NCBI GenBank assembly: GCA_013203185.1 | Contig: JABMOS010000112.1 | Coordinates: 1 to 39,712, forward strand | DNA from: Fidelibacterota bacterium | GTDB lineage: Bacteria; Fidelibacterota; UBA8477; JABMPR01 | Reading direction: 5' to 3' | Length of the DNA: 39,712 bases | Part shown: positions 33,656-39,712 of the stretch, one piece after another | Position numbering within the stretch: position 1 is the first letter of the stretch | How the letters are laid out: the number at the start of each line of letters is the position of its first letter | The notes under the pieces: generated by a model | Databases searched by the model: none | The model's input: the letters and a program-made list of their open reading frames with translations, nothing else | What the model was told of the DNA's origin: nothing | Program-made: the position numbers and the translations under genes

Positions 33656-33814
33656 ATGAGTAAACTGTCCATCGTCAAAGAATTCGTCCTTTTTCTCCGC
33701 GAAAATAAAAAAACATGGATGATCCCCATTGTCTTGATGTTATTGTTTCTAGGCGTCATTATTGTAGTGGGGCAAGGGAGTTCACTGGCCCCCTTCATTT
33801 ATGCCATTTTTTAA
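33656..33814 (+). CDS. DUF5989 family small membrane protein
   Basis: A 52-residue protein: M-S-K-L-S-I-V-K-E-F, a basic R-E-N-K-K-T-W stretch, one transmembrane helix (about 22-40) and the ending G-S-S-L-A-P-F-I-Y-A-I-F. This composition is that of DUF5989 proteins, which are found between SxtJ-like and SGNH-hydrolase genes in several phyla. The gene is easily missed because of its size. GAGGGG lies 13 bases before the ATG. It is 15 bases ahead of the SGNH gene and certainly part of the same unit. Confidence 0.85.
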   Translation: MSKLSIVKEFVLFLRENKKTWMIPIVLMLLFLGVIIVVGQGSSLAPFIYAIF

Positions 33815-33829
33815 GCACTTGAGAATTTT

Positions 33830-35659
33830 ATGAAAAGCAAAAAAAACATATTCCGTATTCTGGCAGCACTACTCCCTGTTGCCTTCCTTGGCATAATAGA
33901 ACTATCTCTTTGGATTGTGGATGCCTATCCGCAGCCCCCACTTTTTTTCGAGGTGACAGAGGGAGATACATCCTTTACTCAAATCAACTCCCAGGTAGGT
34001 GAGCGCTATTTTGACAAAGCCATTATGCCTGTTCCCAATCTATATCCTCAGAAGTTTAGCTCGGAAAAACCTGCTAGTACTATTCGCATTTTTTGTCTGG
34101 GTGGCTCCTCCACGGCTGGCTTTCCCTATGAAATGACTGCACCTTTCCCCAAGCAACTTGAGCTGCTATTGAAATCGGATTACCCCAACCAAAATTTTGA
34201 AGTCATTAATATGGGCCTGTCCGCCATCAACAGCTTTACAGTTGTAGATTGGATTCCTGAAATTCTGAACCAAGACCCTGATTTAATCCTGCTTTATATG
34301 GGTCATAATGAATTCTATGGGGCTTATGGGACTGGCTCCACAATTTCGTTAGGACATGACGGTAGAATTGTCCGCCTTGTTCTAAAGTTTCAAAAATTCA
34401 GGGTTGTTCAAATGATTACCTCTCTAATCCGAGGTTTTGCAGACCCTCCTCCCACTGAAACCAACTCAACCCTTATGGAAAAAGTGATCGATGACAAATT
34501 CATCGAAACCAATTCTGTTCTCAGGATAAAGACCAGGGGAAATTTTTCAGCTAACCTGGATGTTATCTTATCAGCATGTCAATCAGCAGGCGTTCCCGTT
34601 ATACTGAGTAACCTGGTCAGTAATATCAAAGATCAAATGCCCCTGGATGTGACATCAAACCCTGATCAAACATCAAGCAAAGCAAATAAACTATATCTCA
34701 AAGGTCTCCGTGAGTTTCGACAGGGTGATACAACAACGGCCCATATCTCCCTTACCCGTGCAAAAAATAAGGATCAGGTTCCATTTCGTGGAAATGACTA
34801 TCTCAACGAGATACTTCAACTTCAGGCTGGCCGATTTGGTCAACCCATTGTGAATATGAAATCTGCCTTCAGGCGTGCCTCCTCTTCGACTATCCCAGGC
34901 AATGATTTATTTTGCGACCATCTCCACCCCAACCCAATTGGCTACCATGTCATGGCAAGGGAGTTTCGGAAGGCTATGAATAAAACGGATTTACTACCCA
35001 TAGCTCCCATTCAGGATACCACCATGCTCCCCATCCTGGTTACTGACCTTGATTGGGAAATTGGTGCACTACAAATATTCAAGCTGCGACAGCGGTGGCC
35101 CTTTGGCAACAGTAGTGTGGATTATGCCGACTATACTCCCCTTTACAATGACATGACTACCCAAATGGCCAAGGAATACCTTTTTGATCATGCCGTATGG
35201 GGTAAAGCCCACAGTGATATGGCAGACTATTATCTAAAGCAGGCCGATTTCAAAAAGGCTTGCCAGGAATATCAGGCTATTATTGAAATACATCCTGAAA
35301 AAACAGAGTATTACACCAAACTGATTGAGTGCGCAAAGGAACTTCGTTTGTGGGAACTGGTAAAGCAAACCAGTCAGGATGCCCTTGTGACTACTACCTC
35401 AAGAGGGATGTTTTACTATAATCTGGCGATATCTCATAGGATGACGGGCGATATAGACCAGGGTTTGTCTGTTATTGAAATCGCGCTCAAAGCACCTGAA
35501 TTGACCCGCGTTCAACTGGCAAATATTCGTTTTACCTATGCGAGGTTTTTGCTGGAGGTCCAGAAACCTTCAGAAGCAGCATCAGTTTTAACTGAGTTGG
35601 TAAAAGACAGTCCGGATTTCACCAAAGCACAAGAATTGCTAAGCAAAGTTCTTTATTAG
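33830..35659 (+). CDS. SGNH/GDSL hydrolase with TPR-like C-terminus
   Basis: A 609-residue protein. One N-terminal membrane anchor (about 9-30) leads into an SGNH domain (about 84-385) with block I L-G-G-S93-S-T, block III G-H-N160-E and block V D-H-L-H-P. S93 is the likely nucleophile and the D-x-x-H the rest of the triad. Residues about 440-609 are helical repeats resembling TPRs. Such anchored SGNH proteins often transfer or remove acyl groups on extracellular polymers. Together with the carbamoyltransferase, SxtJ-like and DUF5989 genes this suggests decoration of a surface polymer, but no substrate can be named. Confidence 0.85.
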   Translation: MKSKKNIFRILAALLPVAFLGIIELSLWIVDAYPQPPLFFEVTEGDTSFTQINSQVGERYFDKAIMPVPNLYPQKFSSEKPASTIRIFCLGGSSTAGFPYEMTAPFPKQLELLLKSDYPNQNFEVINMGLSAINSFTVVDWIPEILNQDPDLILLYMGHNEFYGAYGTGSTISLGHDGRIVRLVLKFQKFRVVQMITSLIRGFADPPPTETNSTLMEKVIDDKFIETNSVLRIKTRGNFSANLDVILSACQSAGVPVILSNLVSNIKDQMPLDVTSNPDQTSSKANKLYLKGLREFRQGDTTTAHISLTRAKNKDQVPFRGNDYLNEILQLQAGRFGQPIVNMKSAFRRASSSTIPGNDLFCDHLHPNPIGYHVMAREFRKAMNKTDLLPIAPIQDTTMLPILVTDLDWEIGALQIFKLRQRWPFGNSSVDYADYTPLYNDMTTQMAKEYLFDHAVWGKAHSDMADYYLKQADFKKACQEYQAIIEIHPEKTEYYTKLIECAKELRLWELVKQTSQDALVTTTSRGMFYYNLAISHRMTGDIDQGLSVIEIALKAPELTRVQLANIRFTYARFLLEVQKPSEAASVLTELVKDSPDFTKAQELLSKVLY

Positions 35660-35688
35660 TAGACCCTTTATAGCATACTGGATCAATG

Positions 35689-36135
35689 CTAAGGATTTCT
35701 TCTTAGCGTTATATCCCCCGGTCTCATACTTAAATCAAATATGTAATTGCTGGAAAGATGAAAATCACCAATTGTGGCATTATCGCGAACAGCTTTTAGC
35801 AGAAGCGTAATACGTTTTTTGTGAAACTCATTGTTTGGGAAAATTTGTCCCTGGACGCTTCCCTTTATACTATAACCGCCATTCCAGTCATCCACTTCAA
35901 TTTCTGTATCCACTATTTGCGCATTACCTATTGAACCTGTGATGTCCATTTCTGGTGTGACCCGCAAGGTGAAGCGAACCATCCCCACCTCTCCACTCAG
36001 ATTAACATTGTAGAAGTGCCCCTCTCCCCGCCAATCTCCTATAAATTGTTCTAAACCTAGCGTGTCTGTTTGTCCCATGACCACGGTGCTCATACCCAGC
36101 AATAGTATGGAGACAGCTTTCAATATGATTTTCAT
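35689..36135 (-). CDS. Hypothetical secreted beta-rich protein
   Basis: A 148-residue protein with a signal peptide (1-21, cleavage after V-M-G-Q or just before). The rest looks like an all-beta, lipocalin-like fold: I-G-D-W-R-G-E-G followed by alternating strands. I do not recognise a family. AAGGAGG sits four bases before the ATG, inside the palindrome CCTCCAAGGAGG, which could hide the ribosome site in a hairpin. It is convergent with the SGNH gene and follows the XRE gene on the same strand. Confidence 0.65.
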   Translation of the reverse strand: MKIILKAVSILLLGMSTVVMGQTDTLGLEQFIGDWRGEGHFYNVNLSGEVGMVRFTLRVTPEMDITGSIGNAQIVDTEIEVDDWNGGYSIKGSVQGQIFPNNEFHKKRITLLLKAVRDNATIGDFHLSSNYIFDLSMRPGDITLRRNP

Positions 36136-36196
36136 TGGACCTCCTTGGAGGATATAGTTTGAAGATGATCCCCATTTATGTGATTATTTATCCTGA

Positions 36197-36433
36197 TCAA
36201 TTAATATCCCCATCTCGCCACCCTATCAATTCAAACATTTCTTCTACAGTTGCACCAAGAACCTGAGCCAATCGGAGTGCCAATCCGACTGAGGGTGAAT
36301 AGCGACCTTTTTCAATTGAGAGAATGGTTTGCCTTGTAGTACCTACTCTTTCGGCCAACTGCTCCTGGGTTAAATCTCCAGCTTTCAGTCTACATAGCTT
36401 CAAATTATTTTTAATATCATACTTAGGTCTCAT
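36197..36433 (-). CDS. XRE-family helix-turn-helix regulator
   Basis: A 78-residue DNA-binding protein. The helix-turn-helix L-T-Q-E-Q-L-A-E-R-V-G-T-T-R-Q-T-I is followed by S-I-E-K-G-R-Y-S-P-S, as in short XRE regulators of the YgzD/PbsX group. The ATG at 36433 is preferred to a TTG at 36442. Two TGTATA copies 12 bases apart (minus strand, 36460-36443) lie just upstream and may be its own operator or -10 elements. It is divergent from the receptor-like gene at 36683 and could control it. Confidence 0.85.
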   Translation of the reverse strand: MRPKYDIKNNLKLCRLKAGDLTQEQLAERVGTTRQTILSIEKGRYSPSVGLALRLAQVLGATVEEMFELIGWRDGDIN

Positions 36434-36682
36434 ATCAACCAATATACAATAAACTATACATAATGAAAAGTTTATTTTACATTTGTAGCAAATCCACCTA
36501 TATTTCTACCATCTTGACTGCACTTTTTGTTGATGCAAACCCGTCCTTTCCAAGCATTCTGCCACACCCCAAGACCCGCCTCTTAACCTTTTTACTTATG
36601 TGGTGTCTCAGTTATGTTATCGGCCAAATGAAACAGCAATCGCTGGCCAATAATCGGTCTCGATTTGATAAAGGAAAAGTTC

Positions 36683-38377
36683 ATGCTACGATTCATAAAA
36701 GTTTTTCTCCCCTTCCTTCTGATAGCCTTCACAACAAATAATATTTTAGCCCAGCGCTCCAGTGGACCAGGAATGGGTGGAGGAAACAGATCCAGTAATG
36801 GTATTGTTGGTAAAGTCCTTGATGACCAATCAGGAAATCCTATCCAATACGCTAATATCATGCTCCATGACAGTGATAGTGAGGCAGCCATTACAGGTAC
36901 CATCACTGATGAAAGAGGTCGGTTCAACATTACTCCTGTCAAACCGGGAAACTACTTCGTGACCATCAAATTTATGGGTTATGAGGAAATGAGAATCGAC
37001 AGCCTAACCATTACCATGGCTACGCCCATGGCCATGGTAGGTGAAGTATTTATCGTACCAGCTACCATGTCAGGTGAGTCGGTTGTGGTAGAACGAGAAC
37101 GAACCACCATGGAATACAAAATTGATAAAAAGGTAATTAATGTCGGTCAAGATCTTACTTCCAGTTCAGGGACAGCTGTAGAAGTCCTGGAAAATGTCCC
37201 TTCAGTTCAAGTTGATATTGATGGCAATGTGGAGTTGAGAGGAAGCAGCAATTTTACGGTACTCATTGACAACCGTCCTTCTATTCTGGATGGAAATGAA
37301 GCCCTGCAAACCATCCCTGCCAGCACAATTGATAATATTGAGATCATAACCAATCCATCGGCTGCCTACGATCCTGATGGTGTTTCGGGTATCATCAACA
37401 TCATCACCAAGAAAAGCAAACTTGAGGGGATGAGTGGTATCGCCAATCTCAATGCCGGTATGCTGGGACAGTTGGGTGGAGATATTCTCCTCAATTACCG
37501 CAACCACAGATATACTGCCTATATCAGCGCAGCCTACCATTCCCGCGTTTATGAGGGACAGGACACCAGTATGAGTATAACCACTGTTGGTGACACAAGC
37601 TATTATGTTGGTCAACAAGGTGGTCGGCGTTTTGAGCACGGAGGCTATCGACTGCGCACGGGAATTGATTTTACCCTCTCTGACAATGATGTTTTAGGCA
37701 TAAATCTTTCGTATGGATCCAGGGGCTTTTCTAGGTCAAGTGAAAATGCCTTTACGGAGTATTTCGAGTACCCCACATATCTCAGTTCGGTTTATAAGTC
37801 TACCTCAGAAGCCGATTCAGACCGTGGCGGTAGCTACTACAATTTGGGTGGGAACTTTGAGCATCGATTCACTGGTCCGACCCACCGTCTCGAAGTGAGT
37901 GGAAGGTATAGCATTCGGGAATCAGATGACGAAAGTACAACCATGCAGTTTGACGTCACCGGTGAACAGGTAAGTGGTCGAATAACCTCAGAAAATGGTC
38001 CTACATCACGGGGTCGACTGGAGGTCAAATACGAGCAACCATGGGCTAATGATGGCAAGCTTGAAGCGGGATATCAATTTCGTTCGGGAATTTCTTCAGA
38101 TGAGAATGGATTGCAAATCTGGGACTCCACCACTACGGATTATCTCGTAGTGGATAGTTATGCTTTTGACACAGAGTACAAGCGAAATATTCAATCTCTA
38201 TATAGCGTTATGTCCTCCAATTTTGGGAAACTGGGAATTCAGGGGGCTTTCGTGCTGAATACACCTATCGGAACATTGTACTCATCGATAGCACTGATGA
38301 ATTTCAAATTGATCGTTGGGATTACTTCCCCAGCATCCATCTATCATACAATATCACCCCAACCCAGAAATTCATGA
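36683..38377 (+). CDS. TonB-dependent receptor-like protein, N-terminal part (frameshifted)
   Basis: The ATG at 36683 has AAAGGA upstream; a signal peptide ends near I-L-A-Q. A carboxypeptidase-regulatory-like domain (about 30-105) is followed by a plug domain with V-E-V-L-E-N-V-P-S-V-Q-V-D and barrel strands, the plan of the 'outer membrane beta-barrel family' related to TonB-dependent receptors. After residue 521 the reading frame goes wrong: the last 44 residues before the stop at 38377 are not barrel-like, and the true barrel continues in another frame to 39156. Joined, the protein would be about 824 residues. It may import a nutrient such as a metal complex or oligosaccharide. Confidence 0.85.
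   Translation: MLRFIKVFLPFLLIAFTTNNILAQRSSGPGMGGGNRSSNGIVGKVLDDQSGNPIQYANIMLHDSDSEAAITGTITDERGRFNITPVKPGNYFVTIKFMGYEEMRIDSLTITMATPMAMVGEVFIVPATMSGESVVVERERTTMEYKIDKKVINVGQDLTSSSGTAVEVLENVPSVQVDIDGNVELRGSSNFTVLIDNRPSILDGNEALQTIPASTIDNIEIITNPSAAYDPDGVSGIINIITKKSKLEGMSGIANLNAGMLGQLGGDILLNYRNHRYTAYISAAYHSRVYEGQDTSMSITTVGDTSYYVGQQGGRRFEHGGYRLRTGIDFTLSDNDVLGINLSYGSRGFSRSSENAFTEYFEYPTYLSSVYKSTSEADSDRGGSYYNLGGNFEHRFTGPTHRLEVSGRYSIRESDDESTTMQFDVTGEQVSGRITSENGPTSRGRLEVKYEQPWANDGKLEAGYQFRSGISSDENGLQIWDSTTTDYLVVDSYAFDTEYKRNIQSLYSVMSSNFGKLGIQGAFVLNTPIGTLYSSIALMNFKLIVGITSPASIYHTISPQPRNS
38242..38246 (+). other. G5 tract at the frameshift
   Basis: A run of five G residues followed by C. Adding one G, or a -1 slip at the tract, restores a single frame (Q-G-G-F-R-A-E-Y) that continues without stop into the 38374-39156 frame. 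Confidence 0.75.
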
Positions 38378-39156
38378 CCAGTTACAGCAGGAGGATCGAC
38401 CGCCCTCGTGGATGGTTTCTTGAACCTTTTGAAACCTGGACTGATGCTTACAATGTCCGGACTGGGAATCCAGGCCTGCTTCCAGAATACATTAACGCCT
38501 TTGAAGCTGGCTATATGAAATATTTCGGGAAAAATATGCTCTCCGCAGAATTATATGCCCGCCAGACCACCAACCTGGTTGAGCGTGTACAAAGTGTCTA
38601 TTCAGAAAACGTCATTTTGCATACCTTTGAGAACGTGGGTAATTCGCTCTCAATTGGAAGCGAACTCTCTGTGCGTCTCATGCCTTTTAAGTGGTGGGAT
38701 TTTAATCTTATGGGTAACATATATCATTACGAAATTAACGACCAGCCAGCCAGCTTTAATCAAGAGATTCAAAGCGATAATTGGAGTTTACGTTTCAACA
38801 ATAATTTCACCGTGAATCGCAGGTTGAAGTTACAGATGAATGCCATGTATAACAGTCCCTCTGTAACCGCCCAGGGAGAAAGGGAATCTATGTTCTTCCT
38901 CAATGCCGGAGCTCGTTTGGATATTATTGATAACACGCTTAGTGTTTCTGTCAACGTCCGGGATCTTTTAGATACTGGCGATCATGAATTTACCAGCCAG
39001 GGTGACGGGTGGTATCGCTACCAATCTTCTGATCGAGTGGCACCAATTTTTTCAGCCTCTATCAAATACAACTTCAATAATTACCGATCAAGAGACAGGA
39101 GCGGGAATGGGGATAGTATGAATGGTGGCGAGAGTGCCGAAGGTGACGACTTTTAG
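38374..39156 (+). CDS. TonB-dependent receptor-like protein, C-terminal barrel part
   Basis: A frame of 260 codons from an internal ATG, carrying the last barrel strands: R-T-G-N-P-G-L-L-P-E-Y, the R-x-G-N-P-x-L-x-P-E motif typical of this outer-membrane family, followed by alternating strands and a Gly/Asp-rich tail. The same frame is open upstream to the G tract at 38242, which shows it is the continuation of the gene at 36683 and not an independent protein. No ribosome site precedes the ATG. Confidence 0.85.
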   Translation: MTSYSRRIDRPRGWFLEPFETWTDAYNVRTGNPGLLPEYINAFEAGYMKYFGKNMLSAELYARQTTNLVERVQSVYSENVILHTFENVGNSLSIGSELSVRLMPFKWWDFNLMGNIYHYEINDQPASFNQEIQSDNWSLRFNNNFTVNRRLKLQMNAMYNSPSVTAQGERESMFFLNAGARLDIIDNTLSVSVNVRDLLDTGDHEFTSQGDGWYRYQSSDRVAPIFSASIKYNFNNYRSRDRSGNGDSMNGGESAEGDDF

Positions 39157-39248
39157 GTCATATCAATATGCTAGAAAGTATTTGGTATGAGCATAAACCA
39201 CAATTATCATCCTGCGTGATGATGAGAAGTATAAATATTGAGTTTCAT

Positions 39249-39277
39249 GATTCCGTGGGCACACAAGCCCATGGATC
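39249..39277 (+). other. Imperfect hairpin downstream of the receptor gene
   Basis: GATTCCGTGGGC (39249-39260) and GCCCATGGATC (39267-39277) pair with one bulge and one mismatch. It lies between the receptor and the terminator at 39345. Confidence 0.3.
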
Positions 39278-39344
39278 AGCATATATATGTGGAGAATGTC
39301 AATAGGTAGACCTGTTTACTAACACATATCACAGAGGTATTTAA

Positions 39345-39380
39345 AACCCCGCTGATCTCAAGAGACGGCGGGGTTTTTTT
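39345..39380 (+). terminator. Intrinsic terminator
   Basis: AACCCCGC (39345-39352) pairs with GCGGGGTT (39368-39375), followed by a T7 run. It ends transcripts from the receptor region before the last gene. Confidence 0.85.
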
Positions 39381-39422
39381 GTTTCAGGAGATACAACCAA
39401 ATAACCAAGAAAGGGGTTAGAA

Positions 39423-39662
39423 ATGAACCTGAAAGACATGGTAAAAAAAGGACAGAAAGTAAGAATCAGTTTTTATAGCCGCGGGAGTTTGTGGTATATC
39501 ACAGATAGTGGTTTTGAATTCCCAGTCCCCGTTGGAGACAGAGCTGAAGTTGGTAACGCCACCTTCCTGGCTGAGGATAAGGCCATTTATTTCATGCGTT
39601 ATATTCGGAAATATATCCAGTTTCTGGAAGACGCACGTGTAGAAGCCAGGAATAGATCATAG
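39423..39662 (+). CDS. Small conserved-looking hypothetical protein
   Basis: A 79-residue soluble protein: M-N-L-K-D-M-V-K-K-G, a beta-rich middle (Y-I-T-D-S-G-F-E-F-P-V-P) and a helical end with A-T-F-L-A-E-D-K-A-I-Y-F-M-R-Y-I-R-K. Similar small proteins occur in other marine bacteria as far as I recall, but no function is known. AAAGGGG lies upstream of the ATG, and strong terminators on both sides make it a single-gene unit, which suggests it is really expressed. Confidence 0.75.
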   Translation: MNLKDMVKKGQKVRISFYSRGSLWYITDSGFEFPVPVGDRAEVGNATFLAEDKAIYFMRYIRKYIQFLEDARVEARNRS

Positions 39663-39666
39663 CAAT

Positions 39667-39696
39667 AAAAACAGGCAGATTATTCTGCCTGTTTTT
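39667..39696 (+). terminator. Intrinsic terminator at the end of the window
   Basis: ACAGGCAGA (39671-39679) pairs with TCTGCCTGT (39684-39692), extended by A4/T4 on the outside, with loop TTAT. It follows the last gene by four bases and is bidirectional in form. Confidence 0.9.
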
Positions 39697-39712
39697 ATTA
39701 GTAGAAATTAAG

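Noticed and set aside
33352..33798. 148-codon minus-strand frame across SxtJ and DUF5989 genes
   Set aside because: Antisense shadow of two better supported genes; its translation has no recognisable domain.
35671..35691. TAGCAT/ATGCTA inverted repeat between convergent genes as a terminator
   Set aside because: Six-bp AT-rich stem with no T run; too weak to call.
36463..36741. 92-codon plus-strand frame upstream of the receptor gene
   Set aside because: Overlaps the receptor start in another frame, no ribosome site, composition not protein-like.
1..39712. tRNA, rRNA, CRISPR arrays, insertion sequences or prophage genes
   Set aside because: None could be supported on either strand by reading the sequence and the encoded proteins.

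Overview
This window looks like chromosomal DNA from a Gram-negative, probably marine bacterium of the Fibrobacterota-Chlorobiota-Bacteroidota (FCB) side of the tree. Two secreted proteins end in the N-x-P-N-P-F-N-P-S-T type sorting domain (T9SS type A-like). There are many lipoproteins, an outer-membrane beta-barrel protein, a TonB-dependent-receptor-like protein and beta-1,3-glucan-degrading enzymes. Strong Shine-Dalgarno sequences (for example GGAGGTGATT before 4162) argue against typical Bacteroidota. A Marinimicrobia-like (Neomarinimicrobiota) or Calditrichota/KSB1-like lineage fits best, but this is inference. I see no rRNA, tRNA, CRISPR array, transposase or phage gene.

Layout. (1) 1-2 kb: an EthD-like protein, and an AmpG-type MFS permease on the minus strand. 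(2) 1.9-4.4 kb: a sulfur operon holding a cysteine-synthase-like PLP enzyme, a DsrE2-like protein, TusA and a DUF2892 membrane protein. It is preceded by what reads as a complete cysteine-responsive transcription attenuator: a promoter, a 26-residue leader peptide with four consecutive Cys codons, a 10-bp antiterminator pairing and an intrinsic terminator. (3) 4.4-9.3 kb: small membrane proteins, a His-rich NicO/UreH/TauE-like transporter, a response-regulator/metallo-beta-lactamase fusion and a ChbG/YdjC-type deacetylase lipoprotein. (4) 9.7-23 kb: a beta-glucan (laminarin-type) degradation locus with GH3, GH128, GH16 and GH30 enzymes. It is interrupted by a divergent module of ECF sigma factor, putative anti-sigma factor, two Spy-like periplasmic proteins, a CotH-kinase lipoprotein and a secreted DUF1566 protein. 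(5) 23.7-24.4 kb: a DUF2161 PD-(D/E)XK protein. (6) 30.2-24.5 kb, minus strand: an apparent six-gene operon of TetR regulator, beta-barrel protein, ABC ATPase, two FtsX permeases and a LolA-like outer-membrane lipoprotein-sorting protein. A near-consensus promoter sits between two TTACGTAA sites upstream. (7) 31.4-35.7 kb: carbamoyltransferase, SxtJ-like protein, a 52-residue DUF5989 protein and an SGNH hydrolase with TPR-like tail, a compact module with no assigned product. (8) 35.7-39.7 kb: a small secreted protein, an XRE regulator, an outer-membrane receptor broken by a one-base frameshift in a G tract, and a small conserved-looking protein between two terminators.

Working together. The glucanases form a coherent route: GH16 and GH128 cut beta-1,3-glucan internally, GH30 is a candidate for beta-1,6 branches, and GH3 releases glucose. 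Most are exported as lipoproteins or by the sorting-domain route, but no SusC/SusD pair is present. The sulfur operon would be switched on by shortage of cysteinyl-tRNA. The TetR-ABC-LolA operon looks like a self-contained path for moving a lipid or lipoprotein across the envelope.
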